Positions 12,340-22,595 of a DNA stretch of 64,000 bases are shown here, one piece after another. The notes under the pieces were generated by a model. That model had not been told where the DNA came from. It saw nothing but the letters and a program-made list of their open reading frames with translations, and did no database searches. This DNA comes from Stachybotrys elegans (Eukaryota; Ascomycota; Sordariomycetes; Hypocreales; Stachybotryaceae): contig JAGPNK010000025.1 of the NCBI GenBank assembly GCA_020746835.1, forward strand, positions 1 to 64,000. Direction: 5' to 3'. The first letter of the stretch is position 1, and each line of letters opens with the position of its first letter. Made by a program: the position numbers and the translations under genes.

Positions 12340-12379
12340 GGTGGAGACTGCGGGGTCAGAGGACCCTCGGTCGGTTCAG
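12187..12379 (-). repeat. ~60-69 bp minisatellite at the gene's 5' end
   Basis: Three tandem units (about 12187-12255, 12256-12315 and 12316-12379) of 69, 60 and 64 bases. Each contains the GCACTTCGAGG..-like segment and a TTCGGAGGACC-like segment as seen on the + strand. Units 1 and 2 keep frame inside the coiled-coil gene; the outermost unit straddles the ATG and is out of frame. Confidence 0.65.
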
Positions 12380-12912
12380 TTACTTCAATGATAAACTTGT
12401 TTATATTCTTATGATTAATTTTCATATCCCGTAGAGTGTAGGAATACGCTCCTTATTTTTATGCAAGAAACCATTCAGGGGCTTGACATCTCACCTGTTC
12501 AGGAAGCCCAGGATCATCTCGCGGCTCTGCAGCTCAGAACATACCCTCGTCAGCCCTGACTATCAGGCGCTGATAATTCCATCGCTGCCTAACTTCGGCT
12601 ACTTCTCATTGCGTGCTTCGGTCTAGACCTTGATGGATCTTTCGATGAATTTCAGGCAAGCCAATCGCTCGGCAAGTAACTGGCCATGTACTGGTACCTC
12701 CAGATCCAGCTCAGTCCAACGTGCTCCGCCTTTGGATGGATTTCTCACGTGGGGTGGATGGTAAGGCAGATTTCCTCGCTTGCGGCTTTCTAAACGCCGG
12801 AGCCATCTGTCTTCTCCTCGAACCCGCTCTACTTACGTCGCCCTTGACCTGCGTTCTTGATTTTGACCCACAAACCCATCACAGGTCAACAACTAATGAC
12901 CCCTTGAACAAG
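12380..12912. promoter_or_regulatory. Divergent intergenic region
   Basis: About 530 bases between the coiled-coil gene (-) and the Hsp70-like gene (+). It probably holds both promoters. No recognised motif and no further coding sequence. Confidence 0.35.
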
Positions 12913-15161
12913 ATGACAAGCAGATTGAAGATAATCGTTGGGGTGGACTATGGGACAACATATACTGGTGAGGATGCAAACATGCTTGGGAGACGTTCGC
13001 CCTGACGGCTATCCAGGAGTCAGCTACGTGACAACGAACAACACGAGAGACAAGATTGCGGTGCTTCAGAACTGGCCACAGATCGCGGGTCAGTCAAAGA
13101 CTCCGACAGTTATCTCCTACAAGAGCGAGAATCCGCAAGATCGGCGAGGCCCTGATGTGCGATGGGGTGCCGACGTCAAGGACGCCATGACGTCGTGCTC
13201 ATGGACCAAATTGCTGCTAGATACCTCAGCCGAGACACAAGAGTACGATGACCCTTCCCTCGGAAACGCGGCTGGCTCGGTTCTCTTCCATCTACCGGCC
13301 GGGAAGTCGGCCCAGCAGGTGTGCCAGGACTTCTTAGCTCAGGTCTACCGGCATGTAATGCAGGCTCTCGAGGCCCATTATCCAGCACATCTCAGCATTA
13401 CCCCGGTAGAGTTCTATTTCACCATGCCGGCGATTTGGACCGACCGAGCCCAAGCTGCTACCAAGGATGCAGCCAGAGGAGCGGGGTTCGGGTCGCGATC
13501 CCTTGATACAATCCATATGATTACCGAGCCAGAGGCAGCTGCCATTGCAGCACTGAAGGAGGAGTTGTCACCGGGTTCTCTCAATGCTGCCAAGGTGAGA
13601 AGAGTTATGCTCCAAGCATGATGATCTCTGGTTGACTTTTACTTTTTAGATTGGAGACAACTTTCTTGTCCTCGACTGTGGAGGTGGCACTGTGGTATGC
13701 TGTTCCCATGAATCAAGTTTATTTCACGCGTCTGATTATGTTTGAGGACATCACAACATACTCTATCAAGCGAACGTACCCTCTTATTGAGTTTGGTGAG
13801 ATATGTGGAGGATCTGGTGCGTTTCCCCCCTTTCCGTCTTTCTCTGGCACCACTCTTAACAAATTTCCATTCTGAAGGTGGCAAGTGCGGCTCAACATAC
13901 ATCGACCGGGAGTTTCGAAAGCTTCTCGCGAGGCGGTTCGGCAGCGCCTTTGAGGACGAACCGGAGGTGTTTAAAAGCCCCAAAAGTCGCTTGATGCAAG
14001 AGTTCGAGAAGGCGAAGCGCATCTTCGGAAGCACTGACCAGGATTGCTTTGAAATCTCTGGCATCAACCTCAGGGGAGAGTTCAGCGAGGAGCACTACGA
14101 CTCCACTGAAGGTGCTGTGCTCTTATCAAAGTAAGTCAAGGGTTTGAAGCAACTTGGTATATATTGACAACTCTCGGTTCTAGACAAGACATGGAGGATC
14201 TCTTTGCACCTGTGCTCAAGGATATCCTTCGGCTGCTCTCGGACCAATTTGAAAAGGCCTTGAACAAAGGGAAGCGGATCGGCGTGAGTTGGGCTTCTCT
14301 TAACATAAAATAGCCCCATTGGAATAAAGTGAACTAATAAGGATTGCAGCTGGTTATTCTCGTCGGTGGATTTGGAAGCTCCGATTATCTCAAGCAGGCC
14401 GTGGACAGATGGTGCACTGAGAAAACAGGAGTCAAGTGCATTCGCCCAGCTCATTGGTAATTATAAGCCTGCCCCAACATCTACCATTTCTCCTTTTGGT
14501 CTGACTCGGCTCCTGTGAGTGAACAGTCAGGCAGCTATAGTTCGCGGCGCCGCTATCAGAGGCCTAGAGGGAACCATGCCGGACAATCTCATCTGCCGTC
14601 GCCATTACGGCTTTTCGTGGGGATTACCTTTCAACTCCAGTACCGACGATGAACGTTATAGTTACATGTCCTTCGGCTGGAAGTACTGCTCTGGCTATAT
14701 GAATTGGATGATCGGAAAGGTACGTCTGCACATTGCAATCACAGCTCGAGACTGAACAGAAATAGGGCACCGAGGTCACCAAGTCAACTTCAGTAACCGC
14801 CGATGTAATGAGGACTTGGTCACCGGGACAGTCTTATGTCTTCAACGAGACACTGTACTCGTCTACCCTCGACAACGCCCCGAAGCGACAAGAGCAACTC
14901 AGTGAGTAATCTCCGTTTCCCTGGAACACAAGCGCAACAACCAACGCCATGTTAGGAGTAGATACAATCGGTTCCATCACTATGGACTTCACAGGCGTGG
15001 ACATGTCTAGGTTTGAGAATCGAAACACGGGGAGTGGTATCGAGTACCGCTTAATGTACCAGATCAAGATCGACCTCCGAACTGATGAGGGCGTGTTTAA
15101 ATTTTCTTGTGTGTCTAACGGAAAGATAATTGGCACCGCGACCATCAACTTTACGGAGTAA
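12913..15161 (+). CDS. Divergent Hsp70-like ATPase
   Basis: Ten exons: 12913-12967, 13017-13594, 13650-13694, 13747-13816, 13878-14130, 14184-14283, 14350-14456, 14527-14719, 14766-14901 and 14956-15161, giving 580 residues in one unbroken frame. The actin/Hsp70-type ATPase signatures are present in order: phosphate-1 loop GVDYGTTYTGVS (residues 10-21), EPEAAAIAAL, phosphate-2 LVLDCGGGTVDITTY, and adenosine motif LVGGFGSSDYL followed by VRGAAIRG. The substrate-binding part is short and lacks a canonical Hsp70 lid and EEVD tail. This matches the large family of fungal HSPA12-like proteins rather than housekeeping chaperones. Such proteins are often found near fungal NLR genes. Likely a cytosolic nucleotide-dependent switch. 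Confidence 0.9.
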
Positions 15162-15957
15162 ACAGGGTTGGATCCTTCAATTACATGCGACGCAGGCATG
15201 GTTCATCTCAGATAGGTAGTTGCTTAGCACAGATAAAGTGTTTGAGTTGGGAATTATCGGCTTAGCTACGAGCGGAACAAGCGAGGCAGAATGATCAAGA
15301 CACAGATAGATAGACAGAGATCAAGAGCGTCAACATTGTAGTTGGGTGATGGTGTATCTCTCCTGTAATCAACGAGCTTGATTACAGGAGCAATCAGCCA
15401 GAGTGGCAGGCTTCTGTATCTCAATCATGTAACTCCAGGAAATGGCGCGCCCGTACCCCGCACCGCTCATGCATTGAGGCCTGTATTGAACTTGGTGGTT
15501 ACATCAAGCCTAAGCTTAAGAGCCGAGAGGCGAGCAAAATGCAAGTAGGATGGTTGGTCTTGGCGCGCATTCCGTTGTATCCAGCTCGCTGTAGATATGC
15601 GGCATTAACGCCCAACGCTAAAAGCTCCGATCAAGATGACCGCAGGTCGCGAGGCTCAGCTCGGGCAGCACAGGTGGGAGCACTGCTACCCAACCCCGAA
15701 ATGGATGAGGGCACGCGGCGCAATACACAGCCAACCTTCATGCAGGATAAGCCGAAACGGGCGCATACCCCGTGGGGCGACGAGTCAAGACTGAAGGGGT
15801 TGTCGGCTAAATATTCTGGCACGTCCATTTAGACAAGGTTTTGTTCTGTCGGCTGACAATAGGTACTCAACTCCTCCAACTCGGCGTTTCGAGACCCACG
15901 AATTCCTAGCCTATTCACAATAGCCAGTAGTTTCTGAATCAAGGGTATCTGCTTCAA
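15162..15957. other. Intergenic region with a perfect hairpin
   Basis: Nearly 800 bases between the Hsp70-like gene and the second ankyrin-vWA gene, both on +. It contains a perfect 13-bp inverted repeat with a 5-base loop at 15360-15390. The frame at 15539-15832 shows no domain. Presumably 3' UTR plus the promoter of the next gene. Confidence 0.4.
15360..15390. repeat. Perfect 13-bp inverted repeat
   Basis: CTCCTGTAATCAA, then the loop CGAGC, then the exact reverse complement. It lies about 200 bases downstream of the Hsp70-like stop codon. It could act in the 3' UTR or be a dimeric binding site; the sequence alone does not decide. Confidence 0.6.
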
Positions 15958-17776
15958 ATGAGCCTTTATAGCGATGCTGCGGCCGGAGTCCTTACAGAGG
16001 CGGTACTGGATCGCTATCTCGAGGATTACTCAATCGACGACCAAAGTGCAGAGAGGGGAAACGGAACTGTCGGCTTGACGCCCCTCGCCCTAGCAGCGCA
16101 GAATGGACATGTCGACACAGTCAAACTCCTCCTCCACAAGGGTGCCGAGGTGGATGGTCTGTCGTCTGAGCGCCGTACCCCACTGTGGATTGCTACGGCT
16201 CGGGGGCGGAACTCCACTCGCCGTCATGAGATTGTCGGTATCCTACTTGACCACCGCGCGAAAGCGGATTACTCCGACCCGGCTCTCCACAGCTCATCGG
16301 CCCCGCTAGAGAACGAACTGAAGCGGCTTAGGGATCCCGAGGTAATCCGGCTTCTTGTCGAGCACGGTGGTACTACGGAGGAGGCCAAAAAGCTGGCCGC
16401 AGAACTGGGTGAGCCCGAGATCGATGACGCCATGCAATCCACCCAGCAGCGGAGTCAGCTCCGGTCTGCCATCGCAGGCCTTATCAGCGCGATTGCCCTC
16501 TTCATTATTGCCTGGGCCGACAATCCCGAAGTGACCGCAATCATAGATGGTGTCTTCGAAAGGTTTGCGATGGGCGGAGACAAGGAGGGTATTTCCCAGC
16601 CCATCGAGGTATGCAGGAATAAAAGACATGTTTGGCCTCTCTAATCCGACTTCACTAGGGAGTATCAGAACCAAAGTCTAAAGAAGACTTCAGGCAGAGC
16701 ATCAGCACCTTTGTCAGAGAGAGAGGGCTGCACGACTTATTCCCAGAAGAAAATAGCCCGCTATTGGAGACTCTCATCAGCAAGGCTGTCGATCTGCAGA
16801 ATAACGATAACACGGTGCTAGGCCAGTCGACCAACTTGGAAAACCTCGTGAAATTCGCGCTTTACCAGCCCGTCATCTACTGCGGTACCAAACCTTGGCT
16901 ATCAGGTATATACCCTAGGCAAACTAACATGATTGAATAGACGATAGCGGATCAATGAATCCGACAAAGAATACCAAGGGCGAAGACCGCTGGGCCGACC
17001 AGAAGGACCTGGTATGCCGAATCGCTTCTATCTGCACCCAGGTGGTGCCCGATGACTTCGGAGTACACCTGCGTTTCATCAATACTAGTCTGGGTCATGA
17101 TAATAATCTTCGGATGTCCAATATCGAAAAGATCATGTCCAACATTCAACCTCGCGGGTCGACTGAGATCGGGGTCAATCTGCGGAGGCGAATTCTGGAA
17201 CCTCTGGTATACAACACAGAGATGACCAGGCCGCTGTTTGTTTCTATCGTCACCGACGGGATTCCCAAAGGTCCACCGGGATCCCATGAGACACGAGACA
17301 CCCTTAGGGATGAGATTATCAAATGCCAGGACTGGCTACTCGCCAACGGCTTGCCTTCACGAGGTAACAGGGATCGCCATCACCTACCGCACTTTGCTTA
17401 ACTGAGGCGCATAGCGTATTGGTGACATGACTGACTTTTATTCGCAGCGGTGGTCTTCCAAATCAGTCAGATTGGAAGTGAGGAGTCTTCGAAAAAGTTC
17501 TTACAGAGCTTAAAAGATGACACGAGACTCACGAGCGTGTACATAACGACACGTAAGTTACTGGAATAATACACAACTCTGGCCAAGAACCGCTGTGCTG
17601 AAATAAGGTATTAGAACAACTCGACTCCAAGTTCCGAGATCTCAAGCAGAACGAGAGGGACCTCGAGGCCTGGGTAATTCCTTCTCCCTGTCAAGTCCAT
17701 CCATTACAGGCTAACCACATTACCCTACGGTACCCAGTTATTCCAAACTCTTCTTGCTCCTGTCCTTGAATCATAG
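15958..17776 (+). CDS. Ankyrin-repeat / vWA-domain protein, copy 2
   Basis: Six exons: 15958-16608, 16659-16884, 16941-17363, 17448-17552, 17615-17673 and 17738-17776; 500 residues. It is the clear paralogue of the minus-strand gene at 7496. Both start MSLY.DAAAG, and both have ankyrin repeats at ~37-135, a helical linker, and a vWA domain from ~290 with DDSGS, a TEIGV threonine and VTDG, so the metal-binding residues are intact. All five introns fall at the same codon positions and phases as in copy 1. The two copies lie head-outward, flanking the lectin-like, protease, coiled-coil and Hsp70-like genes. The last exon (LFQTLLAPVLES) corresponds to the tail of copy 1. Its 3' end overlaps the opposing TPR gene. 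Confidence 0.85.
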
Positions 17777-18384
17777 TCATCTAATGCACCTTGATCGTCA
17801 TCTAGCTGCCTGTTAGTACAAGTCGGGCGGCAACGATACCCTTCAACTTGGTACCTGTCTTCGTATACGCGTATGAGGGACTCCAAACGCGCAATCCGAG
17901 ATGGATCATCACTGGCCGTCAGTTGAAGCGCTTCCTCCCTTACGAGAATGCACTGAGCAAGGTCAGTCATCCTCGCTGTCTCGACATACTTGGAATACAA
18001 CGCAGACGAATGGGATACCAGGAAGGCAATTCTTTCAGGGTGAGCTGGGGGGATTGAAGCAAGGCCATCTTCAAAGATTTTTATGGCTTGAGTAAGATCG
18101 GTTAGGTTTGAAGTGTCTTTATATCGTTCCAGATAGGCGACTCCCAGCTGTCGCATTTGATGAGCCCAATTCGGGTGATCCACCGATATCGGCTCAGGCA
18201 GATGGTGATATAAATCTATGGGAACCCGGATCTCAAGTGTTGTCTCATCAAATTCCAAGTCGACTATGGTAAAGGCTTCGATTTCTAGCATTTCTTCCAT
18301 GGTTGGTATGTAGGGCTGAGCAATGCAGAGCTTGAGGTATTTCTTGTTTCTGTCTGGAAGAGTCTCAAAGATACATGAATTCAT
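17725..18384 (-). CDS. Short TPR protein, possibly a truncated TPR-CHAT gene
   Basis: An open frame of 219 residues. After an acidic leader, residues ~75-165 read as two or three tetratricopeptide units (HQMRQLGVAYLERYKDT, DLTQAIKIFEDGL) of the same style as the TPR-CHAT genes downstream. It ends shortly after the TPRs, with no CHAT domain. A 45-nt in-frame segment (GTACCA..TACTAACAG, around 17813-17857) could be an intron. The 3' end overlaps the last exon of the ankyrin-vWA gene antisense by about 50 bases. It may be a short adaptor or the surviving N-terminal part of a longer gene. Confidence 0.5.
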   Translation of the reverse strand: MNSCIFETLPDRNKKYLKLCIAQPYIPTMEEMLEIEAFTIVDLEFDETTLEIRVPIDLYHHLPEPISVDHPNWAHQMRQLGVAYLERYKDTSNLTDLTQAIKIFEDGLASIPPAHPERIAFLVSHSSALYSKYVETARMTDLAQCILVREEALQLTASDDPSRIARLESLIRVYEDRYQVEGYRCRPTCTNRQLDDDQGALDDYDSRTGARRVWNNWVP

Positions 18385-19292
18385 TCGTACTTCAATTTTA
18401 TATTGTGGTGGGGATAGAAAAGCTTACATAAACCTGGAGTAGATACGAAAGGAGGAAAGATAACGCACAGCCGACGTAAAGAAGACACTCAATTAAAATG
18501 ACCATAGGTAGCTTGCTATCCCTTTAGCTGCGTGAAGACGCATTTGGTATTCCAGACATGGACCTGCACCTGCCGTTTCAGTACTGTCCCTATGCATCCA
18601 CGCCTAACACGCTGCTGGTGCCGGACATGGCGGACCGTTTGAGTCAGGATGTGCCTGAGCAGAGCATTGGCTGTGACTGTAATTGCGATGCCACGGCTGG
18701 TCTCATACGCACGACGTGCCTCAAACCTCTAAGGAGGACTGTCATGTAGATTCTGTGTACTTTCTTCCGTGATACCACTTGTATTGAGCCACTTCGGACA
18801 GCGGCGTGTTTTATCGTAGTGTCTCTCCAAGTGGAACTACAGGCTCTCGCACTTTTCGGTCTGCTTTAACTGCTTGAAGCGATGTCTGCCGGCCTTGGGT
18901 GATTGTCTTAGACTTGGAGGACCAAACTATTGTATGCTGCTTAGGTTCATACCTATAATGGTTGAATTCAGAAGATAAGACCATATCCCAGAAATGAAAT
19001 GATCCAAGTCATTTTGAACAAGATGCAGTGCTCAGGAACGGCCCGAAATATCACAGTTGTTATGAGGGCTATGCGTGGTTAATAAATCCAGACGTCACAT
19101 GCTCTCCTAGAGTGAAAGTATCACATGGGAACGCCCAACACCGAAGCTATCATGGGAACAACTGTACTCAAGTTCATGTAGGTCTGGGTAAGAGTCTGTA
19201 TATAAAACACACTATAGTTAAATTCATACTCTATTCTTAGTTAATCGTAATAACATACAAGTGGCTTCAAGACCTAATATGTTCCCTCTAAC
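18385..19292. other. Intergenic, nothing recognised
   Basis: About 900 bases between the short TPR gene and the end of the TPR-CHAT gene. Only short frames without domains on either strand. The right part is somewhat AT-rich, as expected for the 3' flank of the TPR-CHAT gene. Confidence 0.4.
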
Positions 19293-22232
19293 TTATAGAC
19301 CGTAATGGACAAAAGGGATCCAGCCCCATTCTCTTTTATCCCGAATATCTTCGTCAGAGTCCTCAAGCACAACGTCTCTCGGATAGGCTTCATGGCCCTC
19401 TGCTCTCTTGCGTTGACTGTCATCCCGCAGCTGTCTAGCAGCCCTATGAAGACTCCGACTGACCGAGTCGTCTGTCATCTCGCCAGTGCTCAGCATCTGG
19501 TTATATGTAGCCATGGCAATCTGTGAGCTAACTTCATCATCAACTGACCAGAGCGTTCCAATGACATGGCGAAAGCCAGCCAGCTGATATGCACCAATGA
19601 GGTGGATGCTCTCATCATAGAACCTGATTTGGGTGGTAGAGCCAGTTTTGCAAGCCGAGAGATAGGCCAAGAAGGGGCGCTTTTCATGTAAATTTTGCTC
19701 GAGGATGCACTCAACTGTCAGAGGAGATTCTTTCCAATCGTGCAGCAATAGAGTGCTCTTCAAGGGGTCGAAGACATTCTCCATCCCATGACCTGCAAAA
19801 TGAAATACGTCGCAAGTCTTCAAGTGGAAAAGAACATTGATTTTCAGCGAGCTTTCACCATAGTGCTCAATTTGACGGAACTGTTTGTTCATGAGATGAC
19901 TTCGTATCATATCAGTCTCTTTCGCCGCGTGAGGCAGGGATCCCTGCTCTGGTGTGTTGCGCATGGCAATGAGGAGGGCTTTGCTGTCTTTTGGCTCGAC
20001 GGGACGGCGAGAACTGCGACGCACTTGCAGCAGGGCCTTGATTGACGAACTGTAAGACGATACCGCATGATCCATTACATTTTCTGTGCACCCAGCGGAG
20101 TGATGGCCGGCAGCATGGAGGGGGAGTCTGCTCAAAATACCCGTGGGAATCCACCATATGCGTGGAAGTGCTTCACCCGATGAGTGACCCATCAGCTTGA
20201 GCTTGACTAGAATTGGCTTGGAAATTGCTTCCCAGAGCCATTTCAAAAATTGGAGGTTCTTCGGATCGCTTGATTTAGTTTCGAGATCCTGCAAAGTGCA
20301 CTCCAAGTGCAAGATGCTCACGCCTTGCTGCTCTACTAGGATAGCGTCGACTCCTCGGTAGGTGCTCGCGCAAAGCACAACCACAGGGCCATCCCTTGCT
20401 ACTTCGAGGACATCCTCCTCGCCTGGAGGTAGCATGAATCCTTCAAAGCCTGGTTTCTTCCGGATTTCATCCAGCAAGTCGTCAAATTCGGCGCTGGCGC
20501 TGTGTCTGCGTACTAGAGAGTTTGAGACGCCATCCTGTAATTGATTCTGAAGCTCGACAAACTTATGCGCAAGTTCTGGGTGCTTTCCACGCAAGACACT
20601 GGCATCGGCGCGCAGCTCCAAAATGGATGAGGCCAGTGATCCACGCGCCAGCTCGAGGAGTCGTAGCGCCGCGTAACCATTTTCGCCGGCGTTTAGGGCT
20701 GCAGCGGCACCATCAGACCCGAATCCAACAATGTCGTCAGCGCTGAGTAGCCGCTCTTTATCTCTATTGTGGATTGCCTGAGATGAGAGCTTAGGAATGA
20801 GTCTTGTGGCATCGCAAGCAGCTCTGTAAGCTTCTGACCATCTGCCTGTGTCGCAACAGAGTCGCAGCATCATCCGCCCGGCTTGTACACGACGGAAAAC
20901 TGATGGGTAACTGGGGCTGTTCAAGGCCCGCTTGAAATACTCCAAGGCCGAAACTGCATTGGAACTCCCTCCAAATTGACAAAATCGAGCATAGTGAAAG
21001 AGACCAAGAAAGTTTTGCACATGCGGTCGTTGAGAGTGATCATCCGGGATGTCTTCGAGTAAGGCTCCTGCTAGAGCAATGGCCTCGCCCAAGTCATTTG
21101 CTGTTTGGGATCTGTCTCGAACTGTTTCCGATCTCTGAAAGATTCGCATTGCCAGGCTAACACGGAGCTCTATATCCATCGGATACTGATACTGACTCAT
21201 GGCTTCACGAAGAATACCAATCGCTTCGTTCAGGGTGTCGAGACACTTGGTATCTGACGCCCGCCGACCTAGAAGATGGGCAAGAGTGCATAGCGAGGCT
21301 CTCCTGCCAGGTTCTGCCGCGGAGATATCGAGAGCTTTTCGTGTCCACAGGATTGCTTGATCAAGATCACCTCGAAAGATAGGCTCGCCTAACTCGTAGC
21401 GGCGATGCAGACTGGTAGCAAGATTTCCGAGCCACTCTGCCCTAACATCAGACCATTCGGGGTCGGTGACAGCAGTGACAAGACGCTCCATGATATCAAT
21501 AGACCTGTTGAGGTGGTCCAAAGAACCTTTCAGAGCGAAAAGATCGACCAGGCTGGCTGCTAGGCTATTCACGATATTGACCTCCGGACTGAGGCTCTGT
21601 ATCACGGTCCCTTTAGGACTGTTGATTATCGAAGATGCCAGTAGTGATGCAGACACAGCTTCCTCGTTGAGACTGGCAGATTTGTAAAGCCGCTCACATT
21701 CCCCACTCTCCTGATACAGCTGTCCCAGTGCAGCACCATAATTGGTTGCGCGATAGCTCCTAAGGGTGTCGTCTTTTTGGGTAGAGTCGGACTCATATAG
21801 TTGTTTGGCAAGTCCAACAGCACTTATCAAAGCATATCTCGACCCCTTTTCCTTATAACCATACTCGATAAGGCTTGTGACGAGCTTGTCTGATGGAGAA
21901 ACCCTTTCCTGATACTCTGGTGGTAGATTTTCGTCAAGATGCTGGCAGATGGCGATCGCCACATCAATGTCTTCTCTCGACCCTTCATTGATGAGTTTGA
22001 AAATATCGACTTCAGCGTCTCTTGCAACTTCATCTGCCGAGCCTTCGACGACTTGGACAAAATCCAAGTCGCGATCGTTTTCACCTTCATCCATTAAGAC
22101 TTCTTTTATAAGGCCAAGAAGAGTACTGTTTGGAATATCTTGACCTATTGTGTTTTTGATCGACTGCAAAATACCCTCAAGTTCGGACTCGCTTGCTTCA
22201 TTATCGCGCGTAAGGGACACTAGGTCAGACAT
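19293..22232 (-). CDS. TPR-CHAT cysteine-protease-like protein
   Basis: A single 979-residue open frame. Residues 1-~150 are acidic and unrecognised. About 150-600 are degenerate TPR-type helical pairs (LGNLATSLHRRYELGE, ALEYFKRALNSP). From ~640 to the end is a CHAT domain, a caspase-clan fold, with the predicted dyad H815 (HFAGHG) and C861 (YLSAC) intact, then VIGTLW and a WIPFVHYGL terminus typical of fungal CHAT proteins. In bacteria a TPR-CHAT protease is the partner of type III-E CRISPR effectors and cuts a specific target when released. The TPRs probably hold the protease inactive or bind its trigger. It is the longest and best preserved member of the island. A 22-bp minisatellite lies just upstream. 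Confidence 0.9.
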   Translation of the reverse strand: MSDLVSLTRDNEASESELEGILQSIKNTIGQDIPNSTLLGLIKEVLMDEGENDRDLDFVQVVEGSADEVARDAEVDIFKLINEGSREDIDVAIAICQHLDENLPPEYQERVSPSDKLVTSLIEYGYKEKGSRYALISAVGLAKQLYESDSTQKDDTLRSYRATNYGAALGQLYQESGECERLYKSASLNEEAVSASLLASSIINSPKGTVIQSLSPEVNIVNSLAASLVDLFALKGSLDHLNRSIDIMERLVTAVTDPEWSDVRAEWLGNLATSLHRRYELGEPIFRGDLDQAILWTRKALDISAAEPGRRASLCTLAHLLGRRASDTKCLDTLNEAIGILREAMSQYQYPMDIELRVSLAMRIFQRSETVRDRSQTANDLGEAIALAGALLEDIPDDHSQRPHVQNFLGLFHYARFCQFGGSSNAVSALEYFKRALNSPSYPSVFRRVQAGRMMLRLCCDTGRWSEAYRAACDATRLIPKLSSQAIHNRDKERLLSADDIVGFGSDGAAAALNAGENGYAALRLLELARGSLASSILELRADASVLRGKHPELAHKFVELQNQLQDGVSNSLVRRHSASAEFDDLLDEIRKKPGFEGFMLPPGEEDVLEVARDGPVVVLCASTYRGVDAILVEQQGVSILHLECTLQDLETKSSDPKNLQFLKWLWEAISKPILVKLKLMGHSSGEALPRIWWIPTGILSRLPLHAAGHHSAGCTENVMDHAVSSYSSSIKALLQVRRSSRRPVEPKDSKALLIAMRNTPEQGSLPHAAKETDMIRSHLMNKQFRQIEHYGESSLKINVLFHLKTCDVFHFAGHGMENVFDPLKSTLLLHDWKESPLTVECILEQNLHEKRPFLAYLSACKTGSTTQIRFYDESIHLIGAYQLAGFRHVIGTLWSVDDEVSSQIAMATYNQMLSTGEMTDDSVSRSLHRAARQLRDDSQRKRAEGHEAYPRDVVLEDSDEDIRDKREWGWIPFVHYGL

Positions 22233-22334
22233 AGTGGCATATTAGCGAAGCAACACTAGTCTTACAGGGAATGAATTTTCTCAGCTTTATGTGAGCCCGC
22301 AATAAGACAAACTTCCTTCTTAAATATTGGTTTA

Positions 22335-22462
22335 ATGCCGCCTTACTTTCCCCTCAATGCCGCCTCACTTTCCCCATACTACCGCCTTACTTTCCCCATA
22401 CTGCCGCCTTACTTTCCCTATACTGCCGCCTCACTTTCCCCTCATTGCTGCCTTACTTTGTG
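22335..22462. repeat. 22-bp minisatellite upstream of the TPR-CHAT gene
   Basis: Six head-to-tail units of 22 bases with consensus CTGCCGCCTTACTTTCCCCT plus two variable bases, the last unit incomplete. They occupy about 100-230 bases upstream of the ATG of the minus-strand gene, hence in its promoter or 5' UTR. Copy number could vary between strains. Confidence 0.85.
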
Positions 22463-22595
22463 TAATCATACCCAATATGGTATGGCTATAGGTGTTGATT
22501 CCGCCGTGGCCTCATGGACGAGTTTCTGCCCAAGTCAAACATATTGGGCATTAACTATTCATAAGCTCCCCAGCCAGCCGGGCATCCGAAGTGGC

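Noticed and set aside
22335..22462. Short regular repeats as a CRISPR array
   Set aside because: The units are head-to-tail without spacers and the genome is eukaryotic; it is a minisatellite.
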